From assembly GCA_017311185.1 (NCBI GenBank), contig JAESUZ010003505.1, positions 2,418,001 to 2,482,000 on the forward strand: 64,000 nucleotides of DNA, read 5' to 3'. Shown one piece after another: positions 43,251-53,985 of this stretch. Position 1 is the first letter of the stretch, and each line of letters starts with the position of its first letter. The translations under genes were made by a program, and so were the position numbers. Source of the DNA: Proteles cristata cristata. Taxonomy: Eukaryota > Chordata > Mammalia > Carnivora > Hyaenidae. The notes under the pieces are model-generated. The model did not search any database. It worked only from the letters and a program-made list of their open reading frames with translations, and was not told where the DNA came from.

Positions 43251-43797
43251 TACAGCCAGGAGCATGAACAAACTACCTGTTAGAACATGGTAATTTTAGT
43301 CCCGCCATTTCCCATCCAGAGGAAACAAGGAAACTCCTTTTTCCTGGACAAGGGGGGCAAGGGGAAGCCATTTTTCTTGGGAGGCTGTGGGGAGCGATGG
43401 AAAGACAATGAACTTGGAGGTCAGAGCTGCGTTTGACATGGGCCCAGGGAGGGCTAATAAACATCCATGTCCAGTGTCCTCATCTATAAAATAATACTGA
43501 CCTGACACATTGCAGGATGATGGGAAGGCCCACCAGGCTTGTGCTCTTTCCTTCTTTCATAATAAAATAGAGGAAGTCTTCCCCAAGAAAGGCAGCAAGA
43601 AGTGTTTCTTCAAGAGAAAAGACTACAAAACGAATAAAATCGTGTGCTTTCTGGAGCAAGGCCAGCCTTTCTTCTCTTCATCAAACTTGAACTTCCTTAT
43701 CGATGCTGTATGCCTCCCTCTTCTGGCAGAAATCTTTCAGGTTTCCTTATCTGCAGTCCATCAGAGTCTGGAGCACCTGATGACAAAAGCCACAGAG
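43251..43797. other. Unique DNA with a MIR remnant
   Basis: GTCCTCATCTATAAAATAAT near 43475 is the plus-strand MIR core (about 43415-43510). An open frame of about 100 codons at 43510-43812 has no ATG start and no match. Confidence 0.5.
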
Positions 43798-43811
43798 CAG
43801 AAAATCTCTTA

Positions 43812-44006
43812 GGGGCACCTGGATGGCTCAGTCGGTGGAACATCAGACTTCGGCTCAGGTCATGATCTTGTGGTTCGTGAGTTCGAGCCCCACGTCAGGC
43901 TTGCTGCTGTCAGCCTGTCTGTGGCGAGCCCGCTTTGGGTCCTCTGTCCCCCCCTCTCTGCGCCTCCCCTGTCTGCTCTCCCTCTCAAAAAATAAATAAG
44001 ACTAAA
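43812..44006 (+). mobile_element. CAN-SINE, left arm of an inverted pair
   Basis: Head GGGGCACCTGGATGGCTCAG, B box GAGTTCGAGCCCCACG, tail AAAAAATAAATAAGACTAAA. The left flank AAAATCTCTTA recurs as GAAATCTCTTA at about 44238-44248 beyond the second SINE. Confidence 0.93.
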
Positions 44007-44019
44007 AAAAGGTAATCTC

Positions 44020-44231
44020 AATTTTTAATGTTTATGTACTTTTGAGAGAGAGAGACAGAGTATGAGCAGGGGAGGAGCAGAGAGAGGGGCAGACACAGAA
44101 TCCGAAGCAGGTTCCAGGCTCTGAGCTGTCAGCACAGAGCCTGATGTGGGGCTCGAACTCAGGAACCAAGAGATCATGACCTGAACCCAAGCTGGGCATC
44201 TAACTGACTGAGCCACCCAAGTGCTCCCCGC
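44020..44231 (-). mobile_element. CAN-SINE, right arm of an inverted pair
   Basis: Right end ACTGAGCCACCCAAGTGCTCC is the complement of the head. Flanks AAAAGGTAATCTC (44007-44019) and AAAAGGAAATCTC (44232-44244) form its own target duplication, created in the right flank of the first SINE. Confidence 0.93.
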
Positions 44232-44244
44232 AAAAGGAAATCTC

Positions 44245-45124
44245 TTAAACAAGCTCGTCTTCAGCTGGGTTCTGCCCTGAGCTTCAGAAACCAGGGTGGG
44301 GCAGGCTGCCCAGGAGGGAGGCTGAGGCTCAGGGTTCAAGTGTGCTCCACAACAGAGGCCTTAAGAGTCCCCGATTCATTGACTGGGGCAAGCAGAGTCC
44401 CCCCCAGATTAAGGCCAGGTTTTGGTCTCTGCTGGTAACCAATGATAAGTTTCTAATCAGTCATTATGGATTCTGTTTTCTTCCTCTCCCGTTCAAAGTA
44501 CAAATTCACGGTTAAATACCTGAAAAGCCTTCTGGCTTCCTTTTGTTTGTTTATTTCTCTCCTTCCATTCAAATGAAAATAATTTTTCCGCACATCCCGT
44601 TAGCAGCTCACATCGGAGAGCACTTGATGCTTTTCAGAACGGTTTTGCATTCAGAGCCTCTGACGGGCGTCTGACCTGCGCTCAGCTCAACTGTCCCTAA
44701 CCCGGTTACACACTTCCGCGAGCCCACACAGACCTCCCTTCTGTGCCCTGGATATTGGATATTGCCGAACTCCACTCATCCTGTACCTTGCAGTCCCCAC
44801 CCCCCTCCCCGCCCCCTATTCCAGTGTCTCCGGTTCTGTCACATTATTTGTAAAACCTGTGCCAGCAGAGATCAACAGTCCCCTTGAACTGTTTGGGGAT
44901 TGGCCTTCGGTCAGCTCATCTTTGACCTTCATATTCGTACATCGCCTGGAAACAAAGCTCTGCTCTCCTTGGAAGCCAGAGTCTTCGCCCTCTACGTGAA
45001 GCAAGTACTGGGCTTAGTCTCGGAGAACTGAGCCCCAAGAGCCGCTGCTGTGCTCGGGACACGGGCACTTGGGAGACGAGCTGCCGGGTGAGCTGTTTGT
45101 TTTCATCGTGGCCTCGCTGTGTGG
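44245..45124. other. Unique DNA without a gene
   Basis: Nothing recognised apart from a C-rich stretch near 44795-44815. Confidence 0.35.
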
Positions 45125-45990
45125 TTGTCCCCTGTGTGGCTCTCTTTTTTACAAAAACAAGAGCTTTAGTGAGAAAGAGTCACATACCATGCAAGCCACC
45201 TACTTCAAGTGTTCAATTCAGTCTGGTATATTCACCGAGCAGCGCAAACGTCACCACCATCAATTTTCGAACATTTTCATCACGGTTCCATTACTCCAAA
45301 AAGAACTCCACACCCATTAGTGGTCATTTCCCCATTTCCTCCAACCTAACCCCCCCACGCCCACCCCCGGCAGCAGCTAATCTATTTCTATCTGTAGATT
45401 TGTCTATTTTTGGACATTCCTATAAACAGACTCCTCCACTATGTGGGCTTCTGTAACTGGCTTCTCTTACTTAGCATAGTGTCTTCAAGGTTTATCCGTA
45501 TTATAGCATGGATCAATACTTAATTTCTTTTTATTGCTGAACTGTATTATGTAGAGAGGCCACATTTTATTTATCCAGTCATCAGTGGATGGACATTACG
45601 TTGATTTCCCTGTTGGGGCTATTATGTATGACGCTGCTATGTACCCACAGACCCAAGTTTTTGTGTGAATATATGTTTTATTACTCTTGGGCAGTTACCT
45701 AGAAGTAGAATTGCAGGATTATTTCCGGTGTCTTTAAGAATATGCTACTCTTGGGGTGCCTGGGTGGCTTAGTCGGTTAAGCGTCCGACTTTCGCTTAGG
45801 TCATGATCTCGTGGTTCGTGGGTTCGAGCCCCGCGTCAGGCTCTGTGCTGACTGCCAGCTCAGAGCCTGGAGCCTGCTTCAGATTCTGTGTCTCCCTCTC
45901 TCTCTGCTCCCCCTGCTCATTCACTCTTTCTCTCTTTCAAAAATAATAAACATTAAAAATCATTTTTAAAAAATCATGCTACTCTTTCAC
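45125..45990 (-). mobile_element. L1M 3' portion, minus strand, split by a SINE
   Basis: CAATTCAGTCTGGTATATTC, GAACATTTTCATCACGG, GTAGATTTGTCTATTTTTGG, CTTACTTAGCATAGTGTCTT, CATTTTATTTATCCAGTCAT and GGGCAGTTACCTAGAAGTAG follow the complement of an old L1 over more than 600 bases. Confidence 0.85.
45753..45975 (+). mobile_element. CAN-SINE, mosaic of two subfamilies
   Basis: An 11-bp duplication ATGCTACTCTT lies at 45742-45752 and 45976-45986. The 5' part carries the young-subfamily markers (GGCTTAGTCGG, CTTTCGCTTAGGTC, TGACTGCCAGCTCAG). The 3' part is the common type (CTGCTTCAGATTCTGTGTCT, AAAAATAATAAACATTAAA). Confidence 0.95.
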
Positions 45991-46019
45991 CCATTGCTCA
46001 TTTAATTCTTCTCAGCCCT

Positions 46020-46720
46020 TTATGAAACAAGTATCCGGAGGTGTTTATGAGGTCATTAAATTAGCAGTAGTAAGAAATAAACCCCAACATTTCAATGGTG
46101 TGGCGATCTCAACCTTTATTTCTCACTCATGTAGCACTTCTGTTCAACAGCCAGCCTTTCCATGTGCTAGTTCTGTGTCCCGGGCTCCTTGTATCTTGTG
46201 CCTCAAATGTCCCCTCTGCTTCGAGCCGAAGAAAAGGGATGTAGGGAGTGGAGAAGGCATATCTTCTAAAAAAAAAAAAAAAACACCGCCCCAGATTTTT
46301 CCGTTGTACATAGCTCCATCCCCATTCAAGCAGGGCCATGAATGTTTACGTGCCGGGCATTGATTCACATGGTCTGCTGCCAGTAATACCATAAACCCTT
46401 CTCTCTTCTGGTAGGCTGTCTGTGAAGGGGTCCCTCTGCCTCTGGCCACAGGATAGATCATTGACCCAAAGTGGACCAGATTAACGTTTCTCCGTGGAAT
46501 TGGAAGCTTAAGAAATGTGACACTCAAGAGCAGACATATCCTGGGGCGGGGGGCCCAAGGAGGTATTGTGCATTCCTCTCTTCCTCTTGGATTCCTGAAT
46601 GGTGCTGGGATCCCGGTGTTTCTGGAGACTTCTGCCTCAGCTCTGACTCTGGTTTGCTCCATAGCCTTACAATAAGCCTTGTGAACTAAATCAGAGTGGT
46701 TTCTTGTCACTGGCAACAGA
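46020..46720. other. Probable unclassified old repeat
   Basis: CAACCTTTATTTCTCACTCA, CCAGGCTCC-like CCGGGCTCCTTGTATCTTGT and ATTCACATGGTCTGCTG recall an ancient interspersed repeat that I cannot name. A pure A15 run lies at 46269-46283. A 190-codon minus-strand frame (46144-46716) shows no recognised domain. Confidence 0.35.
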
Positions 46721-46734
46721 AAATCCCAACCAAT

Positions 46735-46955
46735 ACTCTACCCAGGCAGAAACCTGAGAATCGTTCTAACATCCTTTCAACCTTCTGCATTCAAGTCCTA
46801 TTGATTCTGCGTCCTACACAGGGCTCAGATCTCCTTGCTCATATAACCTCCATGGCTACAGTTAAGGTTGTTACCATTGTTTGCCTGAACTTCACAAGAC
46901 CCCTTAACTACTGCCTACCTGTCCCCATGGTAACTTTTCTAACATACAAGTAAGG
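46735..46955 (+). mobile_element. L2 internal fragment
   Basis: AATCGTTCTAACATCC, CAAGTCCTATTGATTCTGCG and CCATGGCTACAGTTAAGGTT follow the L2 ORF 3' region. It appears to resume at 47845 after an L1M insertion. Confidence 0.55.
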
Positions 46956-46969
46956 GCTTAAAAAATTAC

Positions 46970-47830
46970 AATACCACCATCAGTGCAGTGAAATTATGCA
47001 CTCAAATATTACTAGTGGGGTTGTAATTTTTGTAACCTTTTAGAAAGGCAATCTGGCCATATGTATTGAAAGCCATTTTAAAAAAATTATACATCCTTTG
47101 ATCCAACACTCACTTGTAAGAATCTTTTTCCTACAGAAACAATCAGAGATATATAGATTTATGCATGACAGTGTCCTGAAATTATTCATCCATCCATTTA
47201 TTCAACAAATATTGCATGCCCCCTATATGCCAGGCACGACTGTTATTACTTTTAATAACAAATTGTTGGAGAAATAAATGAATTGTCCAGTTAAAGACAA
47301 TCAGTTAAATAAATGTAGTTATTTTTGTATGACAGAATACGATGTAGTCATTAAATGCCATATTTTTAGAAGAATAATGACATGGTAAAATTCACATTAA
47401 AGGAAAAAAGCAAGTTCCAAAATAGTATATAAAATATAATCTCAATTTTGAAGAGACACACTAACTAATGTGTTAACAATGGCTAGGGTGCCTGGGTGGC
47501 TCAGTCGGTGAAGCGTCTGACTTGGGCTCAGTAATGATCTCATGGTTCGTGGGTTCGATCCCCACATCGGGCTCTGTGCTCACAGCTCAGAGCTTGGAGC
47601 CTGCTTCAGATTCTGTGTCGCCCTCTCTCTCTGACTCTCCCCTACTTACATTCTGTCTGTCTCTTTCTCTCAAAACAAATAAACAGTAAAAAAAAAAAAT
47701 TAGAAGGTTACCCATGGCTTTCTCTAGGAAATGAGATTATGGGTGATTTTTATTTTTTTGCCCATGTCTCTATGTATGTCCAATTATTAACAATAAACAG
47801 GGAAAATGACTTCAAAAATTACTTAAAAAG
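46970..47830 (+). mobile_element. L1M fragment inserted in L2, itself carrying a SINE
   Basis: AAAGGCAATCTGGCCATATG, CTTTGATCCAACACTCACTT, GAAACAATCAGAGATATATA, AATACGATGTAGTCATTAAA, ATGAGATTATGGGTGATTTT and CAATTATTAACAATAAACAG match an old L1 3' region in order. A short ATTTATTCAACAAATATTG piece at 47195-47215 looks L2-like and may be a separate remnant. Confidence 0.7.
47485..47699 (+). mobile_element. CAN-SINE inserted in L1M
   Basis: Head AGGGTGCCTGGGTGGCTCAG, B box GGGTTCGATCCCCACATC, tail CAAAACAAATAAACAGTAAA. Flanks GTTAACAATGGCT and GTTACCCATGGCT are a decayed target duplication. Confidence 0.93.
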
Positions 47831-47844
47831 CAATAATCAAATAT

Positions 47845-48055
47845 GATCGTGCTCTCATTCTACCTAAAACCCATCACCAGCTCTTCCCTTGCAGAATAAA
47901 TGCTGCAGAATCAACTCCTCCAACATCTCCAAGGCCCCCACCTGTCCCATTTCAGCTCACCTGCTATTGCAGAGCACGCCTTGACCTTCACACCTCAGGG
48001 CCTCCCCTCGCCCTATGCCCCACAGCGGTCTCTCCTCCTGCACTGCCTCTGCGTC
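47845..48055 (+). mobile_element. L2 fragment, continuation
   Basis: CATTCTACCTAAAACCCATC, CACCTGTCCCATTTCAGC and TTCACACCTCAGGGCCTCCC match the downstream part of L2 on the plus strand. Confidence 0.6.
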
Positions 48056-48235
48056 TTTGTTCATTCAACAAACACTCTGTCCGAGGCACTAAGAATGTAA
48101 CAGTGAAGGTCGGGGCCGAAATAGCTCAGCTGGGAGAGCGTTAGACTGAAGAATGTAACAGTGAAGACAGTAGACAAAGTCCAGGCCTCATGGAGTTCAT
48201 CTCCAGTAGAAGCAGTTAATAAACATGAACACACA
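48056..48235 (-). mobile_element. L2 3' end, host of the tRNA-half insertion
   Basis: TTCATTCAACAAACACTCTG, GAGGCACTAAGAATGTAACA, CCAGGCCTCATGGAGTTCAT and CAGTTAATAAACATGAACAC match the complement of the L2 3' end. The match is interrupted at 48109-48166 by the tRNA-derived insertion and its second target copy. Confidence 0.7.
48109..48152 (+). pseudogene. tRNA-Phe(GAA) 5'-half retropseudogene, tailless
   Basis: Bases 48115-48152 match the first 38 nucleotides of mammalian tRNA-Phe, as I recall it: GCCGAAATAGCTCAG, D-loop, GGGAGAGCG, TTAGACTGAAGA. It includes the A box and the GAA anticodon and stops inside the anticodon loop. One base (C for T in the D loop, 48130) may be a polymorphism of the gene family. 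Six bases, GTCGGG (48109-48114), precede it. The element sits between two perfect copies of AAGAATGTAACAGTGAAG (48091-48108 and 48149-48166). AAGA at the junction belongs to both tRNA and target. The 3' half, B box and CCA are missing and there is no A-tail, so it is not a functional tRNA gene. Confidence 0.9.
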
Positions 48236-48239
48236 CAGA

Positions 48240-48745
48240 GATGAGCTGGATCAGCTTCCTATTGCTGCTGTAACAAATCACTCCACACTTAGTAGCTTAC
48301 AGCAACGCACACTTGATTCCCTTACAGTTCTGGAGGTCAGAAATCCGAAACAAGTCTTCAAAGACTAAAGTCAAGGCATCAGCAGAACTGGTTCTTTCTC
48401 GAGCCTCCAGGTGGGAGTCTATTTCCTTGCCTTTTTTAGCATCTAGTGGTGACTGCTGGCCTCTCGTATTCTAGTGGCTTCCTCCATTTTCAAAGGCAGC
48501 TTTGAAGCTCCTTCTCTTCTCTCTGAACATACATGTATCTTCATCCATCTTACAAGGACTTTTCTGAGTGCATGAGGCACACCCAGATAAGCCAGGGTAA
48601 TTTCCCCATCTCAAGATCCTTAACTTAATCCCATCTGCAAAGTCTGTTTGGCCATAGGAGCTCACATATTCCTGGCTTCTGAGGATTAGAACGTGGGCAT
48701 TTGGGAGGACCAGCCTATCCACATGCCGTATGTTGTATGTGTTGA
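48240..48745 (-). mobile_element. MLT1-type MaLR LTR, minus orientation
   Basis: TTCCTATTGCTGCTGTAACA, ACAGTTCTGGAGGTCAGAAA, TTCCTTGCCTTTTTTAGC, CCCATCTCAAGATCCTTAAC and TTCTGAGGATTAGAACGTGG match the complement of an MLT1 LTR over its whole length. Confidence 0.88.
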
Positions 48746-49009
48746 CTTCCATGGAAAACAAAAAAATAAAAGAGGTTGAAAGTGCTGTGGACAAGGGGTA
48801 GTGAGTTTGAGCTTTATGGCGGAAGGGGGTTCCGAGACAGCCTCGCTGTCCGAGCACAGACCCTCCACTCTTGCTCTTCCTGTGGTTGTCCTGGCAAGAA
48901 GCATTCGTGTTCCAAGAACTAGTTGAAGTATCCCTCCTCTGGAAACCCTCCATCTACTACCTCCCCTGTGGGTTAGAGTGGCTAAGGGTACTTCCGTCTA
49001 CTCCACTCT

Positions 49010-49160
49010 CAGAACGCTTGTATTCTGGGTGATAATTTGTGTGTACAAATGAGCTTTCCCTAATAGTTTATGAGCTTCTTTAGGGCAGAGTCAATGTACC
49101 GTGACACACACCCCCCACCTCCATTCAGCACGATGCCAGGCTCAGATGTCCAGTGAATAG
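49010..49160 (+). mobile_element. L2 3' fragment
   Basis: TTATGAGCTTCTTTAGGGCA, CATTCAGCACGATGCCAGG and CCAGTGAATAGTCATGAAG resemble the L2 3' end, diverged. Confidence 0.5.
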
Positions 49161-49164
49161 TCAT

Positions 49165-49375
49165 GAAGCAGGTGAAGACATGAGAGGGAACTGGGCTGAG
49201 ATTCAAATGTGAACCCCAATTCTACCTGTCTGACTTAGCAATCACATGACAACGGGCAAGTTCTTACATCTCCCCAAGGCTGCCTTCTCATCTCTGAATG
49301 AGATGACAATAATGACACCTGCTTTCTAGGATTGGTCCGGCAATCGCACGATGACAAAGTCCATAAAGCTTGTAG
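49165..49375 (+). mobile_element. MIR
   Basis: GATTCAAATGTGAACCCC, CACATGACAACGGGCAAGTT, CTTCTCATCTCTGAATGAG and ATAATGACACCTGCTTTC follow the MIR plus strand. Confidence 0.75.
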
Positions 49376-52300
49376 CAACTGGCTTGAAGGAGTTTTATTG
49401 ATTATATAGAGCCGTGCGGTAATATTGGAGGTGGAGAGCGGTTGATAGAAAAGTAAATTTTGAAAACTTGTGACCAGTCACTGAAACTTAAGATCTACAC
49501 TGAGCTCAGGCCGGCACTTCCCGCTCTGGCTCAAGCCTCTAGCCTGTTACCTGCAGGGACCTTGACTCTGTGTTGTAGCTCCCGTGGGGCCTCGAACATA
49601 ATGGTTCAGCTCACCATGTATGTCCTGTGTGTCAAGACCTGTGCTAGATGCCGAGGGTACACGGTTGACCAGAAAGGCCCATGTCCTGGCCTCACAGACA
49701 GGACAGGCGCTATACAGAATAGAAGCGCCAGCCTCTGAGGCCGGTTGGACTTGCGGGGCCGGGAAGGCCTGTGCTCTGGGCCGCACGGGGGTGTTCTGTG
49801 CCCCCTGCAAACGCCTGGGCCAAACTCCTGCATTTCCGGCTTTGGTGCAGTTGTGAGGGAAAAATAAACCAGTACTTTCTTAAGACACTCCTGCATTTCA
49901 TGCAGGCTCCCGGGGACGGCACTGCCACTTTGCAGCGGTAAAGTGTGCTAATGCTCAGCTCTGTTCTAATGCACCGTAAGGCGTTTTATGACATCCGGCG
50001 GCTCTGCGAGAGAACGTGCTTACCACCCGGAGAATAAACAACGAGCCAGGAGCAGAGCAGCGCAGGCTCGCAGGAAATTTCCATTTTCTCCTCACTTAGC
50101 GCCGTTAACCATCATGCCCGGCGTTGCCTGACTCCCAACACGCGATCGGCGCTGTCCTTTCTGAGAGAACACGCGATTCCCCGCACCCCTCTCTCTGGGC
50201 TCTGCGATGGATGCTGACAGATCGCCAAGCTTCTCTGCACTTCGGACAACTAAGGGGCCCCAGGGTGCTTCCTACCTCCCTCCCCTGGGAAAGGGGACAC
50301 GAGAGAGCCTTCCCCTGGCTGCCTTTGCGCGGATGCTGTGGTCCAAGATCGATGTGTCACTGGCTTTCCTTCCCCAGGAGGCCGAGGAAAGACCACTGAC
50401 AAAGCACCTTGCCCTTCGCCGTGGAGGCGACCCCAGCGGCCCCCCGATCCAGACACTGGTCAGGTGCCTCGGCCGTGAATGTGGGTGCTGGGGCACACCG
50501 ACAGAGCCACGCACCAGGACGTCCCTGGCCTTGCCCAGAACGCACGGCACCACGCACCTGCGCTCAGGTCTGTGCCTGACCCCCACGAGATGCTCAGCAC
50601 CTTTCTGAGACACTGCCTAGCTTTTCTTTCCCTGCCATGGGTACCGGACACTGGCCTGAGTTCAAGAACGACAGGAAAGGGCAAATGGCCCCGGGGTCTG
50701 CGAGGACCAACCTGGCTTATTTCGAAATTTAAATTTGGTGTCAAGTCCTAAAAGGACTCTAACACCTTACACTAAATAAGGAAAACGATCCCGTTCGGGG
50801 GTCTTATCCCTGCCCCGTTCTGCTCGGCTTCTCTCCCTCATTACGCTTGTATAATACAGTACGGTCTCTATTGAGTCTTCCCTTCCTGTTTTTACACTTA
50901 TTCCTGCTTCACTGACTTTATTATCGGCAGAATTTTGCAGCATTTTTTTAACGCAGCCATAAATACTATTCAATTCAACAAATGCATACAAATGGTTTCC
51001 ATTAGAATTTTAATCTACTCTCAAAATGAAAGAAAAGCTTAATATAAATCTTTTTAAATTACCAGAACATAAATTCAGACAGGGACGGCTCCACCTAGAC
51101 TACACACAAGGGGTCACATCCCACTGTCCTCGCTCATAAATTAATTGAGGTCTCTCGCCACCGTAAACGCACAGCGCATCCCGGAAAGATCATATCTGTC
51201 AAGATTGCAGATTGGTTTCCCTCAGACTTTGTAAAAGTCACAGCTTACAATACCTTCATTATGCCGATGAGAATGGCTGTCTCCCCAACTGGAAAGAAAT
51301 AGGTGTTTTGTTCTGTTGGACCAAGATTTACAGAAAGCAATTTTCCTCCATGCAGGAGATATGACAGACCCGCTGGAAAAAAAATGTCATTTCACAACTT
51401 CTTCCATTTCATCACCTTTTTTACTGCTCGATGTAGATTCTCTCCCCTGTGCCAACGGGCTGCAGTGACATTTAATGGCTAAGTGAGGGAGTCGCCGGTG
51501 AGTGAGTGGAGGCACGTTTTCTGAGGGCCTAGGCCGCAGAGTTAGGGCTGCTTCCTCTCTCCCCACCCAGAGGCTGTCTGGACGTGTCCCGAGCACCCCC
51601 AGCACCAGGGAGTGGAACGCCGCAGCCCCTCGAGCCCTCAGACCACCTTGACCATGAGAACTCGCCTGAGTCTTGACGGGCTTCCGCAGACAGTGAAGCG
51701 GCTCAGCGCTCCTCCGTCCTTGGCCCCCGGCAGTGCCCTCTCTCAGGGGGACGCCTGAAGGGCAGACTGGGCTTGGGTTTTTTTGTTGTTATTTTTTTTT
51801 TTTTTCATTTCCTCATGTCATAACCTAATGCTGTTCTAGCAGAACTTCTGCATATTAAATTGCCTTTTAGCCACTGGGAAGGGGGTGGTGTGATCTGCGG
51901 AGAAAAGGCCCCTCATGTAAATGTATGACGGCTGACATCACCCCACGGAGGAGAAAGGGCAAGATCAGCTTGGAGCCCGCGGGTCAGCAAACCCCGGGAA
52001 GCGTCACTCTTCACAGCCACTTTGCTCTCCTTGAGTCAAGAGCCGCTGTCCCGGGCTCCTCGCCCCCAGCGGCCCCCTTCCAGGCCCGTCACTGCCTGTT
52101 CTCTGGGCTGCAGCCGGCGACAGAGCCGAGGAGGTCTAAGGGGAAAGCGTAAGGACATGCTTTGGGTTCTGAGAGCGTCTGCAGTCCGGGTGCCAGAGAG
52201 AAAGCGAAAGGCAAACTCACAATCTCTGTCCTGGCCCTTGGGCAAAATCATGCCACGGATCAGGCTTCCCACGCGGGCGGCCACTTAGCCACAAGGGGCA

Positions 52301-53009
52301 GGGAGGGCAGGGCCACGAGATAGCCTAGTGGGGCCATCTGTCGGGGCTGGTGAGGTGTTTGCAAATCTTTCTGCCAATGATGATCTCTATCCACGTAAAG
52401 CAGCACAATAGCCTCTTTGCTTTACTGAGTGGTGCTGGTTGCTCAAGTGCTTATTTCTTGATTCTTAGCCCATTTGCTTTCCATTAGCAGTAATTCCAAG
52501 CCCGCAAAACTCCAATTACTAAGTGATAATAGAGATGGTGCTCTGCGTCGAATTCTCTAGAGCGAGGGCTCCAGAGCCGCCCGGGTTCCGTGCACAGCCG
52601 CACTGCAATTCTGTTTATGCCACACGAGCAAGACACCTGGCCAAGCCCTGGGCGGGAGGCCCCGGGGGCGAGGCGGGCACGTTCAGAGCAGGTGTCTGCA
52701 CGACCGGGTCCTAAGGAAGCTGGGGGAAACAGGAGAGGTGCCCCTGACACGGCCCAAGGCACTCAGGCGGGGCCGCGGCATCCGGGGGAACCGAAGCACA
52801 CAGAAGACGCTGAATGTGTGCTGCTCGGATTTCTTGACTTGGCTGCAAGGATGTCCAGGCAGGGGGTGATTAGAGCAAAGGGCGTGGGGGGTGGGGGGTG
52901 TAAGGTCGGGTGGGCACTTCAGAACGTCACCCAGACTCAGGAGACGGTTCACCACCTACGTCACCCCCTGGTGGCCACACGTGGAGGCGGGGGTGGCTGG
53001 TTTGGGTTT
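49376..53009. other. Long repeat-free unique stretch
   Basis: About 3.6 kb without a recognisable transposon, the longest such stretch here, so possibly under constraint. AT-rich segments (50715-51070, 51785-51860) alternate with GC-richer ones. Open frames (up to 155 codons) have no match and no clear gene structure. A T-run lies at 51797-51805. Confidence 0.5.
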
Positions 53010-53105
53010 TGTTCTTTGTTGTGTGAAAACACCCATAACCTGAAATTGACCTCTTAACCGTTCCTAAGTAGGCGGTCCAGTAGCACCTTCGCTGTGGTGA
53101 ATGCG
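53010..53105 (-). mobile_element. L1M fragment
   Basis: AACACCCATAACCTGAAATT, GACCTCTTAACCGTTCCTAA and GTAGGCGGTCCAGTAGCACC follow the complement of an old L1 3' region, similar to the copy at 45125. Confidence 0.5.
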
Positions 53106-53985
53106 GTCTGAGACGGAAGGACACGGCGCGCGGTGGGGACTGGGCTGGGCTGCCGAGAGGGCAGGGGGCAGGGGAGGCCTCCCTGAGGGGCAGCGAGGGG
53201 GGCGACCGGATGTCCCGGGAAGGGAGCGCGGGTCCAGGAGGGCGCAGCACGGGCAGCGCGGCCTCGATGGACGGTTCCAGAAACCCCGCAGACGCCGGCA
53301 AGGCCGGAGCACCGGGCTCCGCAGGGCAGAGCGACGGCTGGACCTGCGGCCACGGCGGGCAGCCACGGAGCGCGGGGGCCGCGTGGCGCTTAGCCCAGGA
53401 TCCCAGCCAGGCCTTGGAGGCGGGAAGCCGGTGTCCTCGCCGGGGTCCGCCTCGCCGGCGGGGGGGGCCCCGACCTGCGCGCCCCTTCTCCGCAGAGCGC
53501 GCGCCCGAATGTCTCCGGTGACAACGGTGCCCTGCGGCCCGCCCTCCAAGGCAGACTCACCGGGGCCGTCGGACTCCGGGGGGGTCAAGGCGCCAGGCTC
53601 GCGTTTCAGGAGCCTAGAAGCTTCTCCCCCCCCCCCGCAAACCCGCTGCCGTCCCGGTTCCCCGGCCGCGCCCCGCGGGCCTGAAACAACTCCTCCTCCT
53701 CCTCAGTGAAACGGGGTTGCCAAGGCGGCAGGCTGCCCCTCCCTGCAGGGTCCTGGGATCCACTCTTGGGGTCCGCTCTGGCCTTGAGATCCACACCCAA
53801 GGCCGCCAACCCGGGGAGCCCGGAGCTCACGCCTGGCGTCTCCACCCGCGGGGCCCGGGCACTCGGCACCCGCCCGCCTCCCCCTGCGGCCTCCCCGGAG
53901 GGTTCCGTGCGAGGGGGGCGCATGCTCCGCACTGAGTCCGTTCCGCAGCCATGCACCCCCTCACCCAGGAAGAACGTGCCATGTG
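53106..53985. promoter_or_regulatory. CpG-dense region
   Basis: About 880 bases with frequent CG, repeat-free, and open frames on both strands (up to 202 codons) of Gly/Pro/Arg-rich composition. CCTCCT runs lie at 53691-53704. It could be a CpG island with regulatory function; no initiation or splice signal stands out. Confidence 0.4.

Noticed and set aside
53101..53709. 202-codon plus-strand frame
   Set aside because: Low-complexity Gly/Pro/Arg composition in a CpG-rich region, with equal-length frames on the minus strand.
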